64,000 nucleotides of DNA, taken from contig NC_058499.1 in assembly GCF_020382885.2 (NCBI RefSeq), positions 9,967,872-10,031,871 of the forward strand, written 5' to 3'. A model generated the notes under the pieces. That model did not search any database, was not told the origin of the DNA, and saw nothing but the letters and a program-made list of their open reading frames with translations. The position numbers were made by a program, and so were the translations under genes. Shown here in pieces: positions 1 through 11,843 of this stretch. The first letter of the stretch is position 1. The number at the start of each line of letters is the position of its first letter. Origin of the DNA: Scatophagus argus. Its lineage: Eukaryota > Chordata > Actinopteri > Scatophagidae.

Positions 1-24
1 AATGTATCAACAACAAAAACAAAC

Positions 25-433
25 CTTCGCCTGGCTTGATTTTCTTCCTGACGCCCCAAAGACACACGCTTCCTGCGACTATTCTTTTTCTGTGATGGTG
101 TTTTTGGCATCAGTTCTGGTTCAGCATTAAAATCTCTGAAATAATAATGATTTAAAAAAAAAAAAGAAAAAAAAAAGCAGCTCCGTGAGTAAAACCTTAA
201 GGACAATTCTAGTGAAGAGCAAAAGGATCTGAAGATGGAAACTTGAAACAAGAAAATTAAAATCTTTTTTTTATGATATTACTTTAAGCGTACCTTGAGA
301 ACATGCGGTTGGCTTCCTGTTGGATCTCCTCAAGCCAAACCATGTGGACATTATCAATTTCATCCATGAATTCTTGTGTTTTGGCATCAAACATTTGCAT
401 GAGGGACTGCACAGATGATAGTACAGAATTCAT
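25..433 (-). CDS. incenp: INCENP, inner centromere protein (N-terminal part only)
   Basis: This is the scaffold subunit of the chromosomal passenger complex, which places Aurora B kinase at centromeres and the spindle midzone. Coding exons are 433-294 and 135-25, followed by a GT donor; the rest lies beyond the left edge. The first 46 residues contain the family N-terminal helix (VWLEEIQQEANRMF), which in the known complex packs with survivin and borealin. The second exon begins with EPELMPKTPSQKK and runs into a basic stretch, matching the order in vertebrate INCENP. The donor after CTCAAG and the acceptor TTTCAG join in phase (AG|A). The start ATG at 433 lies 9 bases into its exon, so an upstream non-coding exon is needed. 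INCENP is normally about 900 aa, so about 83 residues are visible here. Confidence 0.9.
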
Positions 434-1478
434 GTTGACAGCCTGAGGAAAAAGATGACACGGTTAAATCTGGACAAGCTGGAACAAGTTAATGCTCAGG
501 TCACAATGACAGGACTGGTTGCTTATGTTTTAATCTCTGTTCTGATACAGTCTTTGTTCCCCTTTAAGCAAAACCATTTGAAACCAATTTGCATTAAACC
601 TCCTGGAAAAATCTAAACAGCAAAGGCCACTTACATGCAATGTATCAATAACTAACCAAAAACCCGAATTACATCAGGCAGAGTCAACAACCATACACAA
701 AACCACTAATGAAATAAAATGGTCTCTTTAGTGAGGAATCTGGAAAGTGTTTCTTGATTTTTGATCTGAAATGATTTACCAAGACATTAACTTTACTGCT
801 GATACTTAACATAGGTAAAAATTACATGTACTATCAAAGTACTACTATTAATATGTTAAAGTAATATCTCACTGTGTGTTTAGCGACTTGTCATCGTGTA
901 CAAAAAGGGGCATTGAAGAATAAAGCAGAATAGTTTCCTTTAAAGGTTAACAGGGTTGACACGTAATGTGTTTTGTCTCGCAGTGCCAGATCCATACTGG
1001 ACGCTCGATGCCTTTCAAAGTGTAATCGGTGCATGCGCAGTGTCTTTTAATTTCGCGGACGGATTGCTATGGGCTATGCAGTAGCTATTTAATAACAATG
1101 TAGCCGACAACAACATCGGTTGTTTTGGATCTTACAGTAGCATTGACATACTGTGTCTCAATAAAAAACATATTACATTCACATACTCCTAACATTTGGT
1201 TTTATGTTAGGAGTGAGTTTGTAATGTTAACAGAAGTAGCTAACGTTTCCCAGGTAAAACGTTAGCTTAGCTCAAATGTGATCGACGAACATTAAAAAGC
1301 AAATAGTCAAATAATGTTAAGTGTTACCCAAGACTACGCTACTGGGAAACACAATATGTGAATTTACCTGTGAAGATCACAACGTTTCAACGTATAACTG
1401 CTATTATTTCAACGTCTTAAAACCTGGGTTAACTAGCTAACATTAATATTATTATTTGACTGCAAAATAATTAGTTAC

Positions 1479-1640
1479 CTTTGAAGTCCGGGTTTCTGAA
1501 AAGGAAATCTTATGCTCGTTGCTCCGCTAATATTTAAAGCTCAAAATCAAACGCATAATGACGTGAAAATAAATCTGCAAAAAATTGAGGGAGTTCCCAC
1601 TTTTCTTTACAGCTCATGTATAAACTCTCAACGGTCTGAA
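1479..1640 (-). other. incenp: Probable 5' non-coding exon and promoter of incenp
   Basis: On the minus strand a good donor (CAAAG|GTAACT) ends at 1479. It would join to the acceptor at 443-444, just before the incenp start codon, leaving a 5' UTR intron of about 1 kb. The left limit of the exon, which is the transcription start, cannot be fixed from sequence; 1640 is a guess. Upstream, at about 1660-1830, lies GC-richer DNA with a CCAAT box at about 1698, which suits a promoter. Confidence 0.45.
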
Positions 1641-2290
1641 CGATCCTGGATGGTAACTGCGATCACTCCCGCTGATACTGTTTAAAAAGCGTCACCACCC
1701 AATCCAAACGCAAAGCTCCGTGACGTTGGTAGCGATTTGTTCGATTTGCTTTTTGTGACTATCCGCAAGGGCGGAGGCGAGCAATGGCACAGTGCGGACA
1801 CCGTAGACACACACATATAAAGCGAGCGTCCCCACTGAAGTTCAGGGCGGAGTTACAGTGCTGCTCAGATTTAAATCAACCAATTGATATAAGCCAGGAT
1901 TTCCTCTTCTTCGCGCATGCTTTACGTGTTTGACAATGGTTTTATCTCCTGTACTTTCAGTAATTAAGACACAAAACGATTATGAACCTATTTTAAGAAA
2001 AAAGTATGACTATTATGGGTTGATGAGGTATGGTGAGTTCCAGAGGCACAATCTCGTTTTTTTGTGTTCTGTGATGAACTCTGTCTGTCCTTCCTGCCAT
2101 CCTCTCCTGCAGACTGTGAGACCATTACTGCCATTCCTCCAGAAAACAAAGCCACAGGATATTTAAAGCCATCAATCACACAACAAAAGCCATTGGAGCT
2201 CGCCAAAGTAAGGTAAGGACACTTTTTATTTGTTCAATGTTTATAACACATCAACAAGAAATGGAAACATGAAAATTAAACTGAATGTCA
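1640..2290. other. Intergenic stretch between incenp promoter and pgghg 3' end
   Basis: This holds the GC-richer putative incenp promoter on the left and AT-rich DNA on the right. Short open frames on both strands around 1930-2206 show no recognisable protein and no convincing splice context, so no gene is called. Confidence 0.5.
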
Positions 2291-2295
2291 ATTGT

Positions 2296-2301
2296 TTTAT
2301 T
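2296..2301 (-). terminator. Candidate polyadenylation signal of pgghg
   Basis: AATAAA on the minus strand, about 345 bases past the pgghg stop codon. A second copy at 2225-2230 is an equally possible site. Confidence 0.45.
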
Positions 2302-2645
2302 TGAATACGTTTCATTTACAATACAATCTAATTGGTTTATGGTTTCGTAGGTCATAGTCCTCCACAGTGCTACAAGCCAGCGGCAAGATCCACTGAGTTG
2401 ACAAATGTGTTGTGAAAATGTTCTTTTTCATTTTCTTTTGATAATATCAAAACAAACAAAGCACTTATTTGTAGCACCGCTGTCTTACATACAGCTACTT
2501 ATTTCATCCATTTTATCCACGGTTGCTCAAATGAATGGAAGCGTAAAAACTTAAAAGTAATTTAGATTTACCTGTAAAATAACTTGCTTGACATACTTTT
2601 TTAATCTGGGTAAATGAAATGCTTAGGACGGTCACTGTTGCTGTT

Positions 2646-5600
2646 TCAAAGAGGCCAACAGAAAGACGTCGAAGGCAGTTTACAAACACACCCAGGCTCT
2701 CGAGGAAAAGTCACTGGCTGCCCTGAAAATACAGAGGTGTACAGGTAAATTAATAATACGCTGTTACATCAGTGTCATGAAGAAATATGCAACATGAAAT
2801 CTAGGAACAAAGCAAGGGTGCTGAAGTGCTGAATAAAATCACATTCTCTGAAACTGAGACTGCAGAGAACAATACTTACAAACAGGCTTGTTGAGTAATG
2901 GCCCACTGACAGGCAATTTTCAGTATTTCCTCTAATGGAAGATATCGTGTACCTTTTTCAATTGGGGTGGAGTTTGCATTACAGTATGTTTATTCAAAAG
3001 TGTATTGCCATCATTCTAATCAAACTGCTGATACACTGAATTCCTCTAGGTGCGAATTTGCAAACAAGCAGCTTCACATCGTTGTGTGTGATAATTCAAG
3101 ATTCAAGACCTTTATTGTCATCGAACAACAACAAAATTAGACAATGAATTAGACAATGAATAATGAAAACACTGAAATCACATTGTCTTATTCTTATAGG
3201 TGCTATGTCACTCTCTAAGGGCCCTGACAACCCCTGGAGCCCCCAGTTTTCTGCACTATCACTGTAATAAAAGCTTGTCTGTCTTTTTGCCGCTTAAGCA
3301 TTTGAAGAGCCATTTCTCATTAAATGGAGAGTGTGACTGTTGTGTGACTCCATTATTTTGTCCCTGGATAAAACCGATCATGCCATTTCTGAGGTTGTAA
3401 AAGATTACACACACGCAGTTCAAGACTGCATGTGAGCTTTCCTCATCATTGCATCTTATTTTGTCATTCAAATTCTATGCACTACATAAGATATCATGTA
3501 CTACTGTTATTCATTTTTATTGATCTTGATCTTTCTGTAATGTGTAAGCTATTTGCTTGTATTTTTTTGTGCTGTATTGTGGAAGGTGAAGTGCGTTCTT
3601 TTTATTATTAATGTACACACTTTCATATTTATTGCATAAATAAACCTTGTTCTGACATCACTGCTTATCTTTGCTTGTGTGTTACCTGGCATGAGAGGGA
3701 TTTTGGTTCCTGATTTCTTCAGGACAACCTGTAGATCACATGACTTAGCAGTGCCATTAACGCTTGCCTGTTCCCTCAGTATGACACAAACTTCATCTTT
3801 CCTCAGCAGCCAGTCCATCTGACAGCCCAGGTAGCTCACACCACGAATGCAGATCTCAGAAAGGTCATTGGGAAGAAGTGGGGAAAAGGCCAGGCAGTCC
3901 TTCTGAACTCTAGAGAAAAAAAAAACAGCCTGTAGATCTTTGCATCACTGCCCATGTGCTCTGTACATTTGTATATAAACAAATACAGAAGATATAAATT
4001 CATTGTGTGAGATGGAAGGATTTATGACTGACCTGAAGCCAGTATAACCAAACAGCACAGCTTGCAGGAATCCTCCCATACCCGTAAGGAAGTTGACTGC
4101 ACCAGAGCCATCTGATGATTCACTCCATACCTTTGAGGAGAGGTAATTGCACACATTCACTCAATGTTCAGTTAAAAGGCAAGCATTTGTATTAAGAGGG
4201 TGTGTGAGTAAGGATACCTGAAACGGTCCCTGGATGTTTTTGAAGCACTTCTCAAGTAAATGGTAAGCTTTCTCAGCCTCGCCAAGCTCCAACCAGCCGA
4301 TTGCAAACATACTCTTATAATGGAAAATAAACACATTGATGCAAAAGTACATTAATTATTGAAGAAATAACAGCAACAACAGGCTTCTGTATTCAATGCA
4401 AGGAGACACTGTAATGCATAGCAATTATGTGTACCACAGGCAACTAATTAACTAACTGATCTGACATTTACCAACAGATATTGATAGACCTGTTTCTACC
4501 TGACTCTTTCAGATCTGTTTTTAGTCTCTACCATCTCCTGAGAAGTATCTGGCAATGAGATGCTAATTCTTCCACCAAGTTTGCCAGCTAGTCAGTAACT
4601 TCTTCTCACTCCCATTTGGTGCTGAGCAGGCGACAGACTGATAAGAGCATTTTTAGCTGAAATCAGCTGCTTAATGAGGAAAGATGCTAATGAGAGTTGT
4701 GAGAGTCGAAGTAAAAAGAAATTAGATGAAACAGATGAAAATGGTCCATAGACCTGACAGTTCATTACTACACTATAGCTCCTTTCATGTTTACATACTC
4801 ATTTGCTTCTTTATTGATAGAAATATTGATTACAGCAGCTTTAAGTAAGACTGTTAATGCAGATTTTTAAGTGCATTTCTCACATTGTGGTATTGCTGCT
4901 TTTACTTAACTAAAGGATCTGAATACTTGCTCCACCACTGCCAAGTTTTATCTCATAAATACAACATGCTGTGTCTTACCCATGTCATGGCTGGCCCATA
5001 AGGGTTTGTAACCGCCTCATATATTTCAAGGTCATTTCTCCTGACCTCTGAAGGCATTGGCAATCCAAGTGGATAGCCTAACATCACTGCGTCTGCCTGC
5101 TTCACTGGATGACCTGTGAAAGATCCAAAAGACATTCTGACATAATGTTATGGACATGCATTTTTCTTATGTAGGTCAGTGTCAGAAAGGTGAAGAAAAT
5201 AACCTTTAACATAGCCATCATACTCAGGGTGGTACTGGGATTCTTGGTCAAAAGGTATTTTGATCCGGTCGGCCACTTCTTGCCATTCTATTGGTGCGGG
5301 ATGTTGGAGGAGGGCAGCCAAATCAACAGCGAATTGGAGACTGACAAATGAGAAACTTTTTGTATTACTGATATTCATAAGCTGACATGCGCAAGAGGGA
5401 AATATTCCAATACAGGTACCTGAATTTGGCCACTGTGTTTGTGTACACAGAGTTGTTGACATTGTAGTAATACTCATCAGGTGGGATAACACCTAAATGA
5501 CACAACGGGGAAAAGCTTTATAGAATTTCAATTCTAGTAATTATGTAATGATCACATACATATCATACAGTTATGCTCACAAGTTAGTAATGAAAGTTAC

Positions 5601-8351
5601 GTTTATATAGCATTTTTAGGTATCAAAAATATATTTAGAAATAGAAAATATAGGGAATTAAATTAAAAAAGTCACGTTTTTCCAGTGACAGAGAAATCAG
5701 ATTCTAGTTCAGCTAATATTAAAGAATTTGCCCAACAATCATGTTAAGTGCTAGTAAACAGCTTTACCTAAGAGATGATACTTCTGGTCCTGAGGGTTCC
5801 ACGTTACTCTAGAAACCCAGTAATCAGCCACACCATAGATCACCTCACTAGCTTGGCCGTCTCTAAACATGGACAGATCCTGCAACAAAGAGCTCAATTA
5901 ATACCAACATGCAGGGTGAGATGATATGATGGTCATAAAAGAGTATACCTCAGTAAGGTAGAGGTAGTTTTGGAAGGCCAGGGTGACATCTCCATTTATG
6001 TGAATCTCTTGTTGTCCATAAATGTCCACTGGACACACCTCTCTCCCTGACACAGCACTCTCCCATGGGAACTTTAGTCCCTGGAAAGACAGCATCTTTT
6101 CTTCAGAAGACTCACACATATTCATTGTTATTGTTAAAATGTAGAACACGGAGAAAGAAAAACATCATCATCATTCCCAAAACACAGCCAGCCAGGTTAT
6201 TCTGCCACCGGCAGCTGGCTTCAAGTGTACATGATCTTGCTAGCTGCAAACCACAACTGCAGTTTACCTGACACTTTTATCTCAGGTCAAGCATCTAATA
6301 AAGTGCACTTGTTGGACTATTATCTGCAGATATTGCATTTGTTAAAAGTAAAGCATTTGGAGAGATTAGTTTCTCTGTGTTCAAGTCAGGGCCTTCCAAG
6401 CTAGCCCTTATGCTAGCTCTTTACGCCTGATGTGCTAACTACTGGGCTAGCTGTTGATGTTATGTATTTAACTTGTTATGCCGGAATAGTTCATTTTGTT
6501 AAATATGCTTATTTGCATTCTTGATAACATTTAGATCAGATAATCAATACCTCTCTCACGACTACATGCTATACAGACAGAAGGTCAAACAGCTAAGCGC
6601 AAACACTTGAACCTAGGGAAAAAAGCTAACCAGGCTCTGTCCAAAAGTAACAAAATGTGTGTATGAGGGCTAAAGCTCACTGACAAACATGTTACATCTT
6701 GTTTAATCCACAAACAAACAGAAATACAAAAAAAAATACAGGATGCATGCAGCAACTTGTTGGTCACGCATGTCAACTTCCTAGAGTCTCCACCTGTGGT
6801 GCGACCTCACAAAGACAAAGCAAAGAGAGAAAAAGTTGCAGCAGTGTTTATTTTTTTTATATTTCTGTTTGTGTAAATATTAAGCAATATATAGTGTTTA
6901 AAAGCAACGGTTATGGGTGTTGACAGGCCTTTTGGTCTACCCTTTCTTTATTGTATCACATCTTTGAGTCTGTTGTATTTCATCCAACAGTTTTCACACT
7001 CGCACAGTTGCTTCCATTGACAGACTATAAAGAGCAACTCTTGTGTGTTAAGCTCTCTGCGTCAGCTACATACATACTGATCACCATACCTTGTAGCCCA
7101 GTTTTTCGGCATTATACTTTGCACCATCTACAGTCCCCACCCTGTACTGCAGCACAGCTCGGGCAAGCTTTGGATAGAAAAGGGCTATAGCAGGATACAT
7201 CCAAATGTCCTATCACAGGAAGGGAAGGTCATTGTGTTAGACATCACACAACAGAAACAAACAACATGCAGATAACATATCATCATATCATACCATACCT
7301 GGTCCCAGAACACATGGCCCCAGTAGTCCTGACCATCCCCACCATTAGACAGACCACCGGGACTGACTCCTCCGAAAGAGCTGGAGGTGTCATGTATGGA
7401 GGGAAAAGCACTGAGGAGGTAGAACATACAGCCAATCACGGCCTTGCAGAGTTTCTCTGACCCTGTTGCCTCTACCTTGCTCTTCAGCCACAGTTCTTTC
7501 CAGGCCTTCTCATGAGACGGACGCAGGTTACCAGTTGCCATCAGACTCAGGCCCTGATCAAAACTGGCCTCAGCAGTGTCTAAACTGTTGGCCACAGCCA
7601 GGAAGAAGCCCCAGCGAGCCTGGCTCTGCTCTGGAAGCAGTGTCAGAGTGGATGGTATGGGGGTCCAGATAAGGTGTACTGTGGGACAGGAACCTCCTGG
7701 GTACTCAGCACTCTTTGTCTGTCCTAGAATGTGCCTGAGGGAGAGGAATGTAGACTGTGTAAGATATCATACTTGTGCTACATGGACAAAAATGTGTTTC
7801 TGTTTACCTTACCTTCCGCCTTTGTAATCTGGACCAGACTCGAAAACTATGTCTTTGCTCTGAGGTGTGAATGAAGTGACCAGCTTAATGTTGACCGGCT
7901 CCTCTGAAGTAACCTGACGCACCAACAGAACCTCCATCACCATCAGGTTGGAGTAGTATCGGTGTGAATACAATGACTGCGAGATGGTCACACTTGCTGA
8001 GCTCAGAGTGTGGGTAAAAATGCCTGGATGAGAAGATGAGACAGTGATAATTCTTCACAGAATGAAATAAGATCGGCAGCAACACATGTTCTGCAACCAG
8101 AGGCTACCTGTGTGGGTGTCTAGGCTGTAGGTGTGCTGGACTGATTCCTCTGACTCAACCTCCACGGCTAGAGGACAGGGGACATCCGCTCGGTGACACC
8201 GTCCACCCTCCCCATTATACACACCACCCATGTGCATGATATCGTTGTACACCCTCCATCCCAGAAGCCCATTGGCCAGTGGAGGGAGGAAGCGGTGGTC
8301 AGATGGTAAGATGTCAGTGGAAAAGATGTAAGGGTCTGAGTCACCGGACAT
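2646..8351 (-). CDS. pgghg: Protein-glucosylgalactosylhydroxylysine glucosidase (GH65 family)
   Basis: This enzyme removes glucose from the glucosyl-galactosyl unit on hydroxylysine of collagen and collagen-like proteins. Thirteen coding exons: 8351-8108, 8023-7813, 7734-7299, 7209-7090, 6080-5949, 5879-5768, 5492-5420, 5340-5204, 5113-4980, 4313-4218, 4130-4033, 3909-3686 and 2722-2646. All phases fit and give 697 aa (human about 737). Landmarks are [20 protein letters not shown] at the N-terminus, GHVFWDQ|D (Asp298), PPDEYY (Glu425) and VWSES (Glu569). These three acids align with Asp301, Glu430 and Glu574, reported as essential in the human enzyme. A core stretch [16 protein letters not shown] is very well kept. 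The last exon was placed by phase and by the match [11 protein letters not shown] to the family C-terminus; reading on without this splice gives an unrelated tail. The start at 8351 sits just after an acceptor-like site, so a 5' UTR exon is likely. Confidence 0.93.
3090..3180. repeat. Short dispersed-repeat fragment with a tandem duplication
   Basis: Lies in the last intron of pgghg. It contains an ATTCAAG..CTTTATTGTCAT stretch that I recognise from teleost dispersed repeats, then a 13-base unit (ATTAGACAATGAA) repeated in tandem at about 3137-3162. Confidence 0.4.
4790..4940 (+). repeat. 3' end of a common teleost dispersed repeat
   Basis: Within an intron of pgghg. The stretch ends with CTTTTACTTAACTAAAGGAT, then CTGAATACTTGCTCCACCACTG, which closely matches the terminal part of a repeat seen very often in perch-like fish. 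A longer, more diverged copy of what looks like the same family lies at about 35540-36150. Confidence 0.55.
6395..6790 (+). repeat. Dispersed repeat copy 1 (GGCTCTGTCCAAA...AAAGCTCACT family)
   Basis: Lies in the pgghg intron 6081-7089. It carries GGCTCTGTCCAAAAGTAACA, then AAAGCTCACTGACAAACATG and TTACATCTTGTTTAATCC. I know this order from a very abundant percomorph repeat. A second partial copy is at 13385-13825. No open frame or clear terminal inverted repeat is visible. Confidence 0.55.
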
Positions 8352-8902
8352 GGCGAGTAAGTATTTCTATTTGGAAAGCTTGAATTGAACCAAGAGGTCT
8401 TGTGTCTTCATTCGTTGAGTGAGCCCCAGCTCTTGAACAATGAAAGATTATTTAACTTGTTATCACAACTTAAAAACACCTCTATTTTACATCAAGTCTC
8501 TACTCTTACACTTCCTCTGTTATTATAAAGATTACGTGCAGATGTATTCAATATTATCAGATTAATATAAAATATATTAACCTCACCAAGCAAGAGTAAG
8601 AGACTTAAGATCAACACTAGAAATTTTTACTGCAGAAAAAAACACCCTTTTCACAAGGTCCTGCCAGTACAGGCTATTTGTAGATTGTGTACTTTGACAC
8701 TTTTGTGTCATAAGACCAAACGTCATCCTAACACATCATCGCAAACAGGTGAACAGAAATTCAGAGAAACGAGCCACAGTCACTGAACAAAATAACAAAC
8801 AAAGATCAGAAAAAAGTAAATTGCAGGACAAATATTTTGTCCTCATTATCTGCCTGAAACTGTTAACTACTCTGAAGGCATTCACCGGTAAATCACTAAA
8901 CA

Positions 8903-9010
8903 TACAATCTCGATGATCTTGCTGAGCCACTCCTGAAAGTTAGCCGGCGTTGTTGCAGTCAAACGTCTGCCTAAGCATCCGGCATAACTGCCTCCAACAC
9001 AGCACCACTA
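8903..9010 (-). other. pgghg: Possible 5' non-coding exon and promoter region of pgghg
   Basis: A strong donor (GAGATT|GTATGT) ends a putative exon at about 8903 on the minus strand. It could join an acceptor-like CAAATAG just upstream of the pgghg ATG at 8351. The transcription start cannot be read; the right limit is approximate. Confidence 0.35.
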
Positions 9011-9770
9011 CAGTGTGAATGTTTCACTCTCACGTGAACAGGAAGAAGCATCTGTTTCTGCAACAAAGAGAAAAAAGTTTTTTAAAAAAAGGTGGAAGCT
9101 TCCAATCCGCTTGCTCTTTTCACTTTAACAGCACGGAAAAAAAGCAGCTCGTGTGCTCTTGGTTCCTTTCACCTCTCGTGAAAACAAAGAACTCAAACCG
9201 AGTTGATGAAGTGGACTCAGGTTTGCGGTACCAAAGCCTCACTACTGCAGGAGGCAGCGCTGCGTGCTGCAAAGAAAACCCGGCACCGGTGTTTGTGTGC
9301 TGGAAAACATGGCATGGATTTGATGTGGAGGATAAGACGGAGAATGGACTCCCCTGTGCAGTGGATCAATAGAAAGGACACCACTACCTACTCAACGTCC
9401 TCATTAGATTTTAGTGAAATGTAAATAGTGCACTAATGACACTACGTATCATATCAGCTCCCAGCTTTAAGAGACTTTAACAGGTGGACAGTTTGTCTTG
9501 TTACAGGCTGTGTTGGCCGCCAACTTGTGCGTCCGTATGTACAATTAAAACACCAGGACCACTTGGCTGAGACAGTAAAAATACTCTCCAGGTCACGGGG
9601 AGAGTGTTTACATCTTTTCCAAGAAGTATCACGTCACTTTCTCCAAACAAAACCCTGTCACCTCTGCTGTGCTTACAAGGTGCTCTGAATTCCCCCTTTC
9701 CACTTTTTGCTGTTAGCTCTCGTTTTCATTATTTACCCAACCAATCTGCATGATTATCTTAGATAAAAAG
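9010..9770. other. Intergenic stretch upstream of pgghg, no gene seen
   Basis: Unique-looking DNA with open frames on the plus strand up to 117 codons (9019-9372). These show no recognisable domain and no matching downstream exon, so they are left uncalled. Confidence 0.4.
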
Positions 9771-9774
9771 TTTC

Positions 9775-10015
9775 TGTCAGAGGCGAGAACCTCTGGAACA
9801 ACTTGTCCAAGGAAATGCCGCTGTCAGATTCAGTTTTCTCTTTTAAATCTCTTCTGAAGACGTGCATATTTATGATATTGGGTTTTACAAAAATCTGCCC
9901 TTTATTGACATATGCATTTTCTATTTGCTTTAATTTTTTCTTGGCTTACATTTTATTCCATTGTTTGAAGGTCTTTTGTTTCTGAAAAGTGCTATAAAAA
10001 TCTTTTATTGACTAC
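9775..10015 (+). mobile_element. Degraded 3' end of an L2-like LINE
   Basis: The translation around 9790-9870 reads NNLSKEMPLSDSVFSFKSLL, which has the shape of the last residues of L2/CR1-type reverse transcriptase proteins (WNxLP...SFKSxLKTxLF). It is followed by an AT-rich tail with AAAAGTGCTATAAAAATC, similar to the usual 3' end of such elements. Truncated and non-functional. Confidence 0.55.
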
Positions 10016-10134
10016 AATCAGGGTTGCTCCTGTCTTTGTAAGGATCATGAGTAGAAGCTGTTAAAGCAACCCCACAACCACTACCAGCGACATTTTTAAC
10101 TTAACACAGTGCACAAAATGAGATCCAGCTGGTG

Positions 10135-10260
10135 ATCTGGTGGCCTAGGGGTTAAAGTGTCAGCCATGAACCACAATGTCCCAGCCAAGGACCTCAGTTG
10201 CATGTCATTTCCCAATTCTCTCTCCGCTCATTTCCTGTAATTTCCCCATTTTTGCTCTTG
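10135..10260 (+). mobile_element. Degraded tRNA-derived SINE
   Basis: Starts with GGTGGCCTAGGGGTTAAAGT, which has A-box character, and continues with a body containing TTGCATGTCATTTCCC, TCTCTCTCC and TTTCCTGT. This order matches a tRNA-derived SINE common in percomorph fish. The B box is poorly kept, so the copy is probably dead. Confidence 0.55.
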
Positions 10261-10501
10261 AATAGAGGCATAACATGTCCTAAAATACTTTTAAAACCTC
10301 TATAAATAAAACAATGGCATAAAAGTCAAGGTAACAGCTTATCAAGAAGCCCCTATTGAGGTCCCCTCCTAAAGACACACACTCCTGCAACAACCCCCAT
10401 TTTGTCTTAAAGCTGATTTTGTCTTTGATCTGATTAGACCACACAGAAACATTCACAGGGTTCTCAGGCATATCACCACTCAACCTGTAAAACAACCATA
10501 T

Positions 10502-10502
<1 letters not shown>

Positions 10503-10533
<31 letters not shown>
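10503..10533 (+). repeat. (GT)n microsatellite
   Basis: An uninterrupted GT dinucleotide tract of about 15 units in intergenic DNA. Confidence 0.9.
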
Positions 10534-10534
<1 letters not shown>

Positions 10535-11830
10535 TGTTCTGGATGAGCTTTCCAAAGTAAAATAAACCTGGTGACACCAGACTTCAAATTCGGGCCACAT
10601 ACATACAGTACAGAAGGCCTACATTACAAACTAGAAGCGTGAGATTTGAAAGATAAGGGCATTTCAGGAAAGTTTCATGAAATATTTAAAGGTGTTATGG
10701 GAAATTGGAGGCCTCAACATTTGCTTTTAGGTTGGACACATACCAGAGATCAGCTTTGCCTCTATTTTGAATCTGTCTGTTTCAAACTTCTTGGCAATGT
10801 AATGTGAAATCACTGGAGGAATACGCACCATGTAAACATAATATCACCTCAAGAATTATAACCAAATATTGACACGGTTTGCCTTTACAAGGTAGAACTT
10901 GAAGATTAGTTGTTTTTCTTTTTTAAAGTAGCACTTCATTAATTGCACCACTTGGTGGCGCTGAGGAGCTGTTTGTGTAGCACCTGGCATCATGCCGGGG
11001 GTCAGAGCCACAAACCCTGGGAAAAGCAGTGCTTTGTCCATATAAGGCTGCAATCCATCCGCTTCCCTCTTCCTCCTCAGCTCCCTTCCTCTGTCTTTCT
11101 CAGACCAGAGGGATATTTACAGAGAGAGTGCCTCGGCCAGCCTGCCCTTCCTTATTAGGAGCTCAGCTTGTTGTCAGTACTTCTACCCTGTAGGACAGTG
11201 GTCCACCTCTCTGCTCTCAGATGAGACAAACAGATGGATGACTGGTGTTAACTTCACTTAAATGCAAATGGACGAAAGCTAAAAAGACAACAGGAGCCTC
11301 ACAGCTTTTGCCCAGACGTCCACTGAGCGCTCATCCAACAGATGTGATCACACTTATTTCTGTCCTGTCAGTCAAGCCACACATGATGCACGGTCCACCA
11401 GGGAGCAGCTGTAGATTGATGCAGCAGTCCAAACACACTGTAAATGCATCTTATCCTCGCTGTGTGTGTGTCTGTGTGAGAGAGTCGTAGTGTTGCAGCT
11501 GTTCCCCCTTTCTTTCTCCCCAGTGATGTAAGGCATCTGGCTACCAGAAAACAGAACAACTGTACACAGAGATGATACAAGTATGGGATTGGTGAAGCAA
11601 ACAACAAAAAAAGCAAACAAGGTGACTACAAATCCCAAAAGTGACCAATCTGAGCACACCACCGGTCACAGCACATTACTATAAAGCACAGAACCTAAGC
11701 GAGACTCAGTGATGTGGATGGGTACGACATGGGGGTAAGTCCTGATCTAAAAGGAATATTTCACATGAAGCAACAATTTTAGTGTGGACAGAGCGGTCCA
11801 TAAAAACCAGGCAGTCACTACAAACACACT
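10534..11830. other. Intergenic stretch between pgghg promoter side and ppp1r12c 3' end
   Basis: Apart from a short (GT)n run near 11460 I see no repeat or gene. Open frames of up to 96 codons occur on both strands without recognisable content. Confidence 0.4.
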
Positions 11831-11837
11831 TTTTTTT

Positions 11838-11843
11838 TTTATT
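11838..11843 (-). terminator. Candidate distal polyadenylation signal of ppp1r12c
   Basis: AATAAA on the minus strand followed by an A-rich run, about 1.2 kb past the ppp1r12c stop. A nearer AATAAA lies at 12205-12210, so alternative 3' ends are possible. The interval 11844-13074 shows no other gene and fits a 3' UTR. Confidence 0.4.

Noticed and set aside
1930-2206. Open frames on both strands upstream of incenp
   Set aside because: Short, without domains and without convincing splice partners.
3549-3839. Open frame reading on from the penultimate pgghg exon past 3686 to a stop at 3549
   Set aside because: A good donor (GCCAG|GTAAC) lies at 3686, and the spliced product gives a C-terminus like the family; the read-through tail is unlike PGGHG and contains an AATAAA.
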